NCBI RefSeq assembly: GCF_020537505.1
Contig: NZ_JAJBMO010000017.1
Location: 19,918 to 83,917 of the forward strand
Direction: 5' to 3'
Origin: Blautia glucerasea
GTDB lineage: Bacteria; Bacillota; Clostridia; Lachnospirales; Lachnospiraceae
DNA length: 64,000 bases
In this document: positions 16,468 through 24,217 of the stretch, one piece after another
Position numbering within the stretch: position 1 is the first letter of the stretch
Layout: the number at the start of each line of letters is the position of its first letter
Made by a program: the position numbers and the translations under genes
The notes under the pieces: generated by a model
Database searches by the model: none
Seen by the model: the letters and a program-made list of their open reading frames with translations, nothing else
Told to the model about the DNA's origin: nothing

Positions 16468-17769
16468 ATGGAAGATAAAAGGACAGAGCAGTATAGACAG
16501 GAATTAAAAGAATTTGTAATGTCTCACACGGAGGATGTGCTTAAGAATCCGCGAAGCTTTATCCGTTATCCGTTTATTGATCCAGGTTCCGTTTACGATG
16601 GAAATGTATGGGACTGGGATACCTACTGGTCCGTATATGGCTTTCTAAATCTGGCGGATTCCTACCAGGATCCGTCTGTGAAGCCAAGAATTATAGAGCA
16701 CGCACAGGGAAATATCCGCAATTTCTTTGACCATCAGTTGGAAGATGGATATATTCCCATGATGATCGAGGTTGCAGACTGGCCGGAGCCTTATCTGAAT
16801 ATGAGGCATAAGGAAGGCAAAATTATGAATATGCATAAGCCCTTCCTTTGCAGCCAGATGTGCCTGATCAGTGATTATACCGGTGATTATGCCTGGACAA
16901 AAGAATTTCTTCCTGGCGTGGCGAAGTATTTTGACTGTTATAATCACTATTATTTTCATGAAAACAGCGGACTGTATGTATGGCAGGATGATATTATGAT
17001 CGGTATGGACAATGATCCGGCTACCTTTGGCCGTCCACCATTTTCCACTGCGAACATTTACCTTAACAGCTTCATGTGCGTAGAGCTGGAAGCTGGTGCC
17101 AAATTATATAGAAAGTTCGGCAAAGAGGAAGAGGCGAAGAAGCTTCTTGAGAAACGTCAGGCATTGATTGAGGCAATCCAGCAGGAATGCTGGGACAAAC
17201 GTGACCGTTTCTTCTATTCTGTTGATGTGGATATTAAGACCAGAAAATATGACTGGTTCCATCAGGGGCTTGGGGTTTTCTGGAAAACACTGCCCATTAA
17301 AATTCGTGTATGGTCCGGATTTATTCCTATGTATGCAGGAATTGCCACGAAGGAGCAGGCAGCAGACATGGTAAAGCATATTTTTGATCCCGATACCTTT
17401 GGTTCTGACTTCGGTCTGACCACGCTTTCAAAGGATGAAAAAATGTTTGACCTGTCTGTTACCAATAACCCGTCCAACTGGCTTGGCCCGATCTGGCTGG
17501 TTGCAAACTATGTGGTATTCCGCGGACTTTTGAACTACGGATACCGCATGGAGGCGGAAATTATGTATAAGCGCACCATGCGCCTTCTCGGAGAAGACCT
17601 GGAGAAAACAGGCAGCCTTCATGAATACTACAACCCATTTAATGGAGAGCCGGTTATGAACGGCGGCTTCATCAACTGGAATGTACTGGCACTGAATATG
17701 GCAGACGAACTGGAAGGCAAGAAGCCAATGTGCCTGCCGGAGCTGCTGGAAAAACAGGCAGAAAAGTAA
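16468..17769 (+). CDS. MGH1/trehalase-like glycoside hydrolase (GH37/GH63 clan)
   Basis: This 433-residue intracellular protein has an (alpha/alpha)6 barrel with the signature WDWDTYWSVYGF near residue 50. The expected acid is D181 in GMDNDPA and the expected base is E386 in LHEYYNPFNGEP, in the order and context seen in GH37/GH63-type alpha-glycosidases. The NPSNWLGPIWLVANYVVFRG segment is also characteristic. It lacks the extra domains of eukaryotic GH63 enzymes. It starts 4 bases after the permease stop, so it should act on the sugar imported by this transporter. The linkage is unknown; alpha-glucosidic or alpha-mannosidic cleavage is possible. Confidence 0.75.
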   Translation: MEDKRTEQYRQELKEFVMSHTEDVLKNPRSFIRYPFIDPGSVYDGNVWDWDTYWSVYGFLNLADSYQDPSVKPRIIEHAQGNIRNFFDHQLEDGYIPMMIEVADWPEPYLNMRHKEGKIMNMHKPFLCSQMCLISDYTGDYAWTKEFLPGVAKYFDCYNHYYFHENSGLYVWQDDIMIGMDNDPATFGRPPFSTANIYLNSFMCVELEAGAKLYRKFGKEEEAKKLLEKRQALIEAIQQECWDKRDRFFYSVDVDIKTRKYDWFHQGLGVFWKTLPIKIRVWSGFIPMYAGIATKEQAADMVKHIFDPDTFGSDFGLTTLSKDEKMFDLSVTNNPSNWLGPIWLVANYVVFRGLLNYGYRMEAEIMYKRTMRLLGEDLEKTGSLHEYYNPFNGEPVMNGGFINWNVLALNMADELEGKKPMCLPELLEKQAEK

Positions 17770-17813
17770 TCATTAGAATAAGGTTTTTCTGCTGTGAGGT
17801 AAGTAAATATAGG

Positions 17814-17855
17814 AAAAGGATTGCAGAATACGTGGGATTTTGCAGTCCTTTTTGT
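17814..17855 (+). terminator. Terminator of the importer operon
   Basis: AAAAGGATTGCA (17814-17825) pairs with TGCAGTCCTTTT (17841-17852), with one G-U pair, and the right arm runs into TTTTTTG. Confidence 0.75.
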
Positions 17856-17866
17856 TTGCCAGATAC

Positions 17867-17895
17867 TGTACAAAAAAATGCAGAGCGGTTATACT
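17867..17895 (+). promoter_or_regulatory. Weak candidate promoter for the GH43 gene
   Basis: TGTACA (17867-17872) and TATACT (17890-17895) are 17 bases apart, between the importer terminator and the short leader frame. The -35 match is imperfect. Confidence 0.35.
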
Positions 17896-17930
17896 TAAAC
17901 TATAAGCTCTTGCAGGGAGGTGCTGAGGAA

Positions 17931-17981
17931 ATGGGGCAGATAAAAGAAAATATTTATACTGACGGGAGGACTATAGTGTGA
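17931..17981 (+). CDS. Possible 16-residue leader peptide coupled to GH43
   Basis: An ATG at 17931 with AGGGAGG 9-10 bases upstream opens a frame for MGQIKENIYTDGRTIV. Its TGA stop (17979-17981) overlaps the GTG start of the GH43 gene as GTGA, the classic arrangement for translational coupling. It may be a coupling leader or a chance frame. No attenuator structure is evident. Confidence 0.35.
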   Translation: MGQIKENIYTDGRTIV

Positions 17982-19711
17982 TTCAGAACCCGATTCTTCC
18001 GGGATTTTGCCCGGATCCAAGTATTATACGAGTTGGAGAAGATTATTATATTGCAAATTCAAGCTTTGAATGGTGGCCGGGTGTGAAAATCTATCATTCT
18101 AAAGATCTGATGCATTATGAACAGCTGCCATCGCCCCTGAACCGAATGAGCCAGCTTAATATGGTTGGCGAGGGTGATTCCTGTGGTGTATGGGCACCGG
18201 ATATTTCCTGGGATGGGGAATACTTCTGGCTGGTTTATACGGACGTGAAAACCCGTACAGGAGGACTTTTTAATACCCATAATTATCTTGTAAAATCAAA
18301 GGACATCCGTGGCGGCTGGCTGGAACCGGTTTATCTGAACAGCTCAGGCTTTGACCCATCTGTATTTCACGATACAGATGGAAAAATGTATATTGTAAAT
18401 ATGATCAACAATTTTAAGGGAATTCTGGTACAGGAGTATGACCCTGAGAAGGAATGCCTGGTGGGAGAGGCGAAAAATGTCTTTCCGGGAACCGGACGAG
18501 GCTATACAGAAGGTCCACATATTTACCATATTGGAGAATATTATTATCTGCTGATGGCAGAAGGGGGAACCGGATATGAGCATATGGTAACTATGGCAAG
18601 AGCAAAATCTATCTGGGGACCTTATGAGGAGGATCCGGGGAATCCGGTGCTGACTTCCGATAAGGAGAATAGGGATGCCCTGCAGCGCTGTGGTCATGCA
18701 GACATTGTATGCACTCAGAATGGGGAGTGGTATATGGTTTATCTTTGTGGCAGACCGCCGAAGGGCAGCAGACAGTGCGTGCTTGGCCGTGAAACCGCAA
18801 TTCAGAAGATGGTATGGAACGAAGAGGGTTGGTTAAGACTGGCCTGCGGTGGAAGATTTGGACAGTGGGAGACAGAGGAGCCAACTGGAATCCCGGAGTG
18901 TCTTTTCCAGGAGGAAGAGGGGAAGGATTATGGAAAAGAAGACTTTGATTTAGAAATTGCAGACAGTGCTGGAAATAATGAAACTGCAAAGAATGCGGAC
19001 ATTGCTGAAATTCTTTCGAAAACAAAAGAGTATCTGAATGAGAAGAATGCTGTGGACGAAGAATGTGATAAAAAGTTAAGTATGCCAGTGAAGAAGACCT
19101 CTGCGCTTTTAGATGTGCGCTATACTTCCCTGCGCCAGCCCTATGACAGCTACACCAGCCTGACAGAACGTCCTGGCTATCTCCGCCTCTACGGTCAGGA
19201 ATCCCTGAATTCCTGCTATAACGTAAGTCTGGTGGCGCGGCGGCAGCAGGACCGCTATGTTCAGGTGGAAACCTGTGTGGAGTTTACTCCGACCTGCAGA
19301 GAACAAATGGCAGGACTTGCCTATATGTATGACACTGGCAATTTCTACCTTCTGGTAAAGAGCAGAGAGGAAGAGTTTGGCTCCCAGACACTTGATTTGA
19401 AAAAGCCTGCAAAGCTGCGCCTGGTAAAGAGCGATCACTTTGATGTAGAAGATGTGATTCCGGCAATCTCCATCCCGGAAGAAGGCCCCGTATACCTGCG
19501 CGTAATCACCACCCAGGAAGGACTTTACGCAAAATTCTTCTGCTCCCTGGATGGAAAAGACTATCAGGAACTGGCTGAAGTCCCCACTAACATTCTCACC
19601 GACGAGCAAAGCGATGGATTCACCGGTGCTCACTTCGGAATGTACTGTCACGATATGACCGGGCTGAAACGGTATGCGGATTTTGATTATTTTGAGATTA
19701 TAAAGAAGTAA
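17978..19711 (+). CDS. GH43 glycoside hydrolase (beta-xylosidase/arabinofuranosidase type)
   Basis: This 577-residue intracellular enzyme has the five-bladed beta-propeller of GH43. The catalytic set is D13 (base, GFCPDPSI), D126 (SSGFDPSVF) and E178 (acid, GYTEGPHIY), spaced as in characterised members. The start NPILPGFCPDPSI is typical of exo-acting beta-xylosidase/alpha-L-arabinofuranosidase subfamilies with a C-terminal beta-sandwich, here about residues 375-577. Between the two domains, about residues 310-370, lies a Glu/Lys/Asn-rich linker longer than I expect. The GTG start is chosen because GGGAGGA is 7 bases upstream and the family N-terminus begins there. It follows the importer operon. 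Confidence 0.9.
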   Translation: MIQNPILPGFCPDPSIIRVGEDYYIANSSFEWWPGVKIYHSKDLMHYEQLPSPLNRMSQLNMVGEGDSCGVWAPDISWDGEYFWLVYTDVKTRTGGLFNTHNYLVKSKDIRGGWLEPVYLNSSGFDPSVFHDTDGKMYIVNMINNFKGILVQEYDPEKECLVGEAKNVFPGTGRGYTEGPHIYHIGEYYYLLMAEGGTGYEHMVTMARAKSIWGPYEEDPGNPVLTSDKENRDALQRCGHADIVCTQNGEWYMVYLCGRPPKGSRQCVLGRETAIQKMVWNEEGWLRLACGGRFGQWETEEPTGIPECLFQEEEGKDYGKEDFDLEIADSAGNNETAKNADIAEILSKTKEYLNEKNAVDEECDKKLSMPVKKTSALLDVRYTSLRQPYDSYTSLTERPGYLRLYGQESLNSCYNVSLVARRQQDRYVQVETCVEFTPTCREQMAGLAYMYDTGNFYLLVKSREEEFGSQTLDLKKPAKLRLVKSDHFDVEDVIPAISIPEEGPVYLRVITTQEGLYAKFFCSLDGKDYQELAEVPTNILTDEQSDGFTGAHFGMYCHDMTGLKRYADFDYFEIIKK

Positions 19712-19951
19712 AAAGGTGGTTTCTTTTTAGGAAAGATTTTCATGTTTAATATGATAGATGCCTTTTGGGTAAAAGGTGAAATATAAATATTTGTATTGAT
19801 TGTATTTTGAAATGTATATAGACTAAAATTATATTTTTGATTGATTGTCAATATAATAATTATATTTTGTACAAATTTTAGAAAGTAATTTTAGAAATAA
19901 TAACAATAGATTTTTTTGAAAAAATACTATATACTATGAATAACAAAAAAA

Positions 19952-19966
19952 CGTTAACGCACACGG
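19952..19966. promoter_or_regulatory. Candidate LacI-type operator before the regulator
   Basis: CGTTAACGCACACGG lies immediately before the LacI start. Its right half CGCACACG is identical to that of the perfect palindrome at 21030. It also contains the palindrome GTTAAC. Autoregulation is likely but inferred. Confidence 0.45.
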
Positions 19967-19973
19967 TGATGGG

Positions 19974-20975
19974 ATGGGAGTTACAATTAAAGATATTGCA
20001 GAACATTGTAGGGTTTCTGTAGGGACCGTGGACAGAGCTTTGAACAATCGGTCTGGGATTAGTGAAAAAACGAAAAATCGTATTTTGAAAGCTGCTGAAG
20101 AGCTGAATTATCATCCTAATTATATGGGACAGAGTTTAGCTACAGGCAGGACAATGACAATTGGTATGGTATGTTTTGATCTGTATAATAATTTTTTTCC
20201 GGAATTGATCGATACGATAGAGCGACATGCCAAAGAAAAGGGATATTTTATATATTTGATATTAACTCATAGAGAGTTTAAATTAGAAAAAGAAGGATTG
20301 CAATACTTAAGTGAGAGACAGGTTGATGGAATTATATTATTCCCGATTGGATTAAGCAAGGAATACATTCAGGCCTTGTATGATTTGAAAATACCGATAG
20401 TTACAATTTACAACAAGTTGGATAACAGATTTCCATTTGTTGGTGTAAATGATAGGAAAGCTATGACAGATGCAGTAATGCATATTGTCAGTAAGGGATA
20501 TAAAAGAATTACATATCTTACACCTGATATGGGAGCGCAGGAAAAACAAGGATTGAATACCTATACATTAAGACAAAGAACAGAGGGCTATCTGGATGGA
20601 ATGAAGGGTGCAGACCTGCTGGATGAGGTTTCTATTTTAACGAAAGGTAGCTTGGAAGAAAAATTGGAAAAATTTATTAAACAAAATGATTTTTCTAGTA
20701 AGACTGCGCTGCTTTGTCTGTGCGATTCTTATGCAATTGATGCTATGGCGTATCTGCAAAATAAAGGAATTCATGTCCCTGAACAGGTTGGAATTATGGG
20801 ATATGATGATGTGGATCAGTTGAAATATATACATCCAAGAATCACGACCATAAAATATTCAGTTTTGCGTATGGGGAAAATAGCGATAGATATGCTGTTC
20901 CAGAATATGGAACAGAAAATAGATAATCAGGAATGTTTGTTAGAGTATGAAATTGTAGATGGCGAAAGCCTTTAG
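19974..20975 (+). CDS. LacI-family transcriptional regulator
   Basis: This 333-residue repressor has an N-terminal helix-turn-helix (VTIKDIAEHCRVSVGTVDRALN) with the hinge segment NYHPNYMGQSLATG, followed by a periplasmic-binding-protein-like sensor domain (IGMVCFDLYNNFFPELIDTIE, VDGIILFPIG, VGIMGYDDVD). It should bind sugar and control the genes around it. The ATG at 19974 follows GGTGAT. Codon use is clearly more AT-rich than in the genes before 19700, as is the long AT-rich upstream region (19712-19973). Candidate operators flank the gene at 19952 and 21030. Confidence 0.92.
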   Translation: MGVTIKDIAEHCRVSVGTVDRALNNRSGISEKTKNRILKAAEELNYHPNYMGQSLATGRTMTIGMVCFDLYNNFFPELIDTIERHAKEKGYFIYLILTHREFKLEKEGLQYLSERQVDGIILFPIGLSKEYIQALYDLKIPIVTIYNKLDNRFPFVGVNDRKAMTDAVMHIVSKGYKRITYLTPDMGAQEKQGLNTYTLRQRTEGYLDGMKGADLLDEVSILTKGSLEEKLEKFIKQNDFSSKTALLCLCDSYAIDAMAYLQNKGIHVPEQVGIMGYDDVDQLKYIHPRITTIKYSVLRMGKIAIDMLFQNMEQKIDNQECLLEYEIVDGESL

Positions 20976-20986
20976 TATATGTGTAG

Positions 20987-21016
20987 TTTAAACAGATATT
21001 TTTATATCTGTTTAAA
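20987..21016. terminator. 13-bp hairpin after the LacI gene
   Basis: TTTAAACAGATAT (20987-20999) pairs perfectly with ATATCTGTTTAAA (21004-21016) across a TTTT loop. It has no T run on either side, so it may be a weak bidirectional terminator or an operator. Confidence 0.5.
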
Positions 21017-21029
21017 TTATAGATAATTA

Positions 21030-21043
21030 CGTGTGCGCACACG
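21030..21043. promoter_or_regulatory. Perfect 14-bp palindromic operator
   Basis: CGTGTGCGCACACG is a perfect palindrome with a central CG, the usual form of a LacI-family operator. It lies 34 bases before the next start codon and just after the AT-rich stretch TTATAGATAAT, which could be a -10 region, so binding would block transcription of the next gene. Its half site recurs before the lacI-type gene. Confidence 0.7.
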
Positions 21044-21077
21044 GAAATATAAAATAAAATTTTATAGGAGGATAAGA

Positions 21078-22439
21078 ATGAAAATTGAAAATGTGAAATA
21101 CGTTCCATGTTCTCAGGATGAGCTATGGGAAAAAGTAGACGAGATTGCAAGATACCTGAGACTGACAGCTGAATTTGGCTGTGCTGACAGTGGAAAAAAG
21201 ATTTTTAATGAATTTGAAAATGAACTTACAAAGCTTATTAGCCAATTTCAGGAACTTGTTTTGCAGCAAAAAGATCCTGATGAACCTGATGATATTGAAG
21301 AAATAAGAAAATTAAGGCCAGATGGACCACGAAGAATGACAGATAATCTTCCGAAAGATTATAAAACAAGGTTGCGTGGTGCATTTTATGGCAGAATGGC
21401 AGGTTGTACATTAGGAGCAGCACTGGAATTCAATCCAATTGAAACCATGAAAGCGTGGGCTGAATATAATGGAGATTCGTTTCCTCTTACCGATTATTGG
21501 AGTAAGATCAAGGATCCTATGAATGCACATTATATTACAGGAAAAAATATAGATCTTACGAAGAACCATATGGATGCAGTGCCTCCAGATGATGATACTA
21601 TTTATACTCTTCTGGGACTTCTACTGATGGAAGAATATGGAATGGATTTTACCCATGAAGATATGGCACAAATCTGGCAGAAGTACCTTCCAATAAAAGG
21701 AGAGAATGGAAGCTGGGGATGCTATTGGGGTGAACGCATTATGATGCTGAATTTAAAGAAGGGTATGAATGTTTCTGAAGCGGGTATTAATGGAAACCCC
21801 AATCTCCAGAATATTGCAGGATGGACAAGAGCGGATTCTTATGGGTATGTATGTCCCGGCTGGCCAGAAAAAGCTGCTTATCTGGCGTATAAAGACTGTT
21901 CCATCAATCATAGGAGAAATGGTGTATATGGTGCAATGTTTATGGCTGCTACAATTTCTGCTGCATTTGTAGTAGATGATCCAATGGAAGCTGTGAAAAT
22001 TGGTCTGACAGAAATTCCGGAAAATTGCTTGTTTGCAGAAGGTATTCGCTGGGCGCTTGATAATAAATCCCAAAATTATCAGGAAGCAGCGGACAAAACA
22101 TGGAAAAGATATGCTGGAATGTTTAACGGAAGTGCATTAACAAATGCTATTCATGTTGTAATGGGGTTGGATATAGGAGGAAGAGATTTTACTAAAATCA
22201 TTGGTGAAACAATTGCTATGAGTGGCGATAATGACTGTACAGGCGCAACTGCAGGAAGTATTGCCGGAGCAGTAATTGGAATTGATAATATTCCAGAAAA
22301 CTGGACGCGTCCATTTAATGGAAGAATGCATATTTATTTAAAAAAACTTCCAGAATATCTGGATATAGAAGAGGTTTGCGATAGGTTTGAGGTTCTTGCA
22401 AAGAAATTTGTAGCAGAATATTGGGGGGAGAAAGAGTGA
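21078..22439 (+). CDS. ADP-ribosylglycohydrolase-family protein
   Basis: This 453-residue protein carries the ADP-ribosylglycohydrolase (ARH) fold: RLRGAFYGRMAGCTLGAALEF near residue 100, the metal-binding PPDDDT near 168, and GDNDCTGATAGSIAGAVIG near 383. ARH enzymes use two magnesium ions to remove ADP-ribose from substrates, but many members sit in sugar-utilisation loci and probably hydrolyse other N- or O-glycosides. AGGAGGATAAG precedes the ATG at 21078; the frame is open back to 21033 but that would cover the operator. It is probably controlled by the LacI regulator upstream and leads into the second binding protein. Confidence 0.82.
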   Translation: MKIENVKYVPCSQDELWEKVDEIARYLRLTAEFGCADSGKKIFNEFENELTKLISQFQELVLQQKDPDEPDDIEEIRKLRPDGPRRMTDNLPKDYKTRLRGAFYGRMAGCTLGAALEFNPIETMKAWAEYNGDSFPLTDYWSKIKDPMNAHYITGKNIDLTKNHMDAVPPDDDTIYTLLGLLLMEEYGMDFTHEDMAQIWQKYLPIKGENGSWGCYWGERIMMLNLKKGMNVSEAGINGNPNLQNIAGWTRADSYGYVCPGWPEKAAYLAYKDCSINHRRNGVYGAMFMAATISAAFVVDDPMEAVKIGLTEIPENCLFAEGIRWALDNKSQNYQEAADKTWKRYAGMFNGSALTNAIHVVMGLDIGGRDFTKIIGETIAMSGDNDCTGATAGSIAGAVIGIDNIPENWTRPFNGRMHIYLKKLPEYLDIEEVCDRFEVLAKKFVAEYWGEKE

Positions 22440-22538
22440 CCTAAACGTTATTCTTTACCAAAATATAATATAAAGCGAAAGTCAGCCAACATGTTTCATG
22501 ACCCATTGGTGCCTTTTGCAGAAAGGTGGATTATAATA

Positions 22539-23834
22539 ATGAAAAAAACAGTATTAACTATTTTAATGGCAACATTAACGGCAAGCACCATGTTTGCAGT
22601 TTCTACATTCGCAGCAGACTACTCAGGAGAAGATCCGCAGCTTAAGAAAAATATTAAGATTCTTACAAATTGGGCAGAGGAGGATGACCTGTTAACCAAA
22701 ATCTGTGAAGATTACCAGAAGAATGTAAACCCAAATTTTACATGGGAGTATGAGATGGTTGCTCCGGACAACCTACAACAGAAGATTGCTACACTGGCAG
22801 CATCCAATGACCTTCCAGATATATTTACTTATGAGTCTGGTGCTCCGCTTAGTGTACTGATTGATTCCGGCAAAGTGAAAAATATTTCTAAGGCTATTGA
22901 TGAACTTGGAACTGTTGGTTGCTTAAACAGTGGTGCTGTTGATTTACTGAAAGGATTATCCGGAACAGATGATCTTTATGATCTCCCTTTTGGAATGAAT
23001 GTGGAAGGGTTCTGGTACAACAAAGCTCTGTTCGAGCAAGCAGGATGTGAGGTGCCTACAACATGGAATGAGTTTGAGGTGGTTCTGCAGAAACTTTCTG
23101 ATGTTGGCATTCAGCCTCTTACAGCAGGGGGCGCTGACAAATGGGGAGCAACACGGCTGATTAATGCTTATGCGGTAAGGACAGCCGGAAATGATATTAT
23201 GACAAAAGCAGCTGATGGCGAAGTTGCTTACACAGATGCGAAATTGATTGCTGCAGCTAATAAGATTGCAGATTGGGCAAAAAAAGGATATTTTGGAGAA
23301 GGCATCACAACAGTTGATATGAACACAGCTGGTTCTATGTTAATGAGTGGAAAAGCTGCTATTTTTTACAACGGTACCTGGTTTACTCAGAACCTGACAG
23401 ATGATTCTCAGAACTTAGCTGGCGAGGACGGAATCGGATTCTTCAATATTCCAATTGTAGATGAGTCAATCAGTTCTTCTACTTCCTATTCTATGAACTG
23501 TGGAAATATTCTTGCTCTTGACAATGATAAATATGATGAGGCTACGGGCTGGTTTCTAAAATATTTTATGGAAAACATTGGAAACCTTGCAATGGAAGAG
23601 CAAGGATCGGTTAAAGGTTATACATACGATGTTGCAGCAGAGGATATGGACAGTTATACCAAACTTGTTCTTGACGAGATTGATAAAGCTACAGAGGGAT
23701 TTGCATGGTGGGAAGCAAAAATGCCCAGCGAAATCTCCAAGACTGCACAAGAAAATGTACAGCCTCTGCTGAACGGTGAAATGACAGGCGAAGAATATAT
23801 GCAATCCATTCAGGATGTATATGAAATGCAGTAA
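22539..23834 (+). CDS. Orphan sugar-binding protein, paralogue of the 13316 gene
   Basis: This 431-residue protein is a near copy of the binding protein at 13316: I count about 50 differences plus a three-residue deletion after residue 45 (WAEEDDLLTK against WAEDNDNGMLLNK). It keeps the same signal peptide without a lipobox cysteine. The similarity continues past the stop codon for about 40 bases, which shows a DNA-level duplication, and then ends before the terminator that follows the first copy. There are no permease genes behind it, so it may feed the 14743/15636 permeases with another ligand or act in sensing. AAAGGTGGA precedes the ATG at 22539. Codon use is more AT-rich than in its twin. 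Confidence 0.92.
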   Translation: MKKTVLTILMATLTASTMFAVSTFAADYSGEDPQLKKNIKILTNWAEEDDLLTKICEDYQKNVNPNFTWEYEMVAPDNLQQKIATLAASNDLPDIFTYESGAPLSVLIDSGKVKNISKAIDELGTVGCLNSGAVDLLKGLSGTDDLYDLPFGMNVEGFWYNKALFEQAGCEVPTTWNEFEVVLQKLSDVGIQPLTAGGADKWGATRLINAYAVRTAGNDIMTKAADGEVAYTDAKLIAAANKIADWAKKGYFGEGITTVDMNTAGSMLMSGKAAIFYNGTWFTQNLTDDSQNLAGEDGIGFFNIPIVDESISSSTSYSMNCGNILALDNDKYDEATGWFLKYFMENIGNLAMEEQGSVKGYTYDVAAEDMDSYTKLVLDEIDKATEGFAWWEAKMPSEISKTAQENVQPLLNGEMTGEEYMQSIQDVYEMQ

Positions 23835-23965
23835 ATAACGTTTTAGAAATATAAACTTTGAATTTCAAATGAAAATGCTGAAGTGCAGAATCTTTGATTC
23901 TCGTATTGAAAAAACAGAAGGATGTTAAAGGTTAAGTTACTGCTCATTGGTAACATTCCGCGAGG

Positions 23966-24083
23966 TGTTTTTTGTGAACAAAGTTCACAGAAAACCCGAG
24001 AATTGCGGCGAGAAATCATGCTTTGCATGATTTCTATATGCATCGCGAAGCGTGTTACTGTGAATAGAGTGAACAGTAACAAG
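23966..24083. repeat. Structured intergenic repeat, copy 1
   Basis: Most of the 23835-24217 gap is palindromic: TGTGAAC/GTTCACA (23973-23989), AGAAATCATGC/GCATGATTTCT with a 3-base loop (24011-24035) and GTTACTGT/ACAGTAAC (24054-24080). The part from 23997 to 24081 is related to 29833-29915; both hold the identical 17-mer GCATCGCGAAGCGTGTT. The last stem differs in sequence between the copies yet stays paired. Confidence 0.75.
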
Positions 24084-24127
24084 GCTAATAAATTCCTACA
24101 TTTTCTTAATAAAGTTGCATTGCAAAA

Positions 24128-24174
24128 CCCATGTTTCCTGGCTTATTATGGTATCAGAAAACATGGGCTTTTTT
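24128..24174 (+). terminator. Terminator after the orphan binding protein
   Basis: CCCATGTTT (24128-24136) pairs with AAACATGGG (24159-24167), followed by C and six T. Confidence 0.8.
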
Positions 24175-24217
24175 GCTTATGGAAAAGGAGAATTTTTAGT
24201 AAAAGGAGTATTGGATT

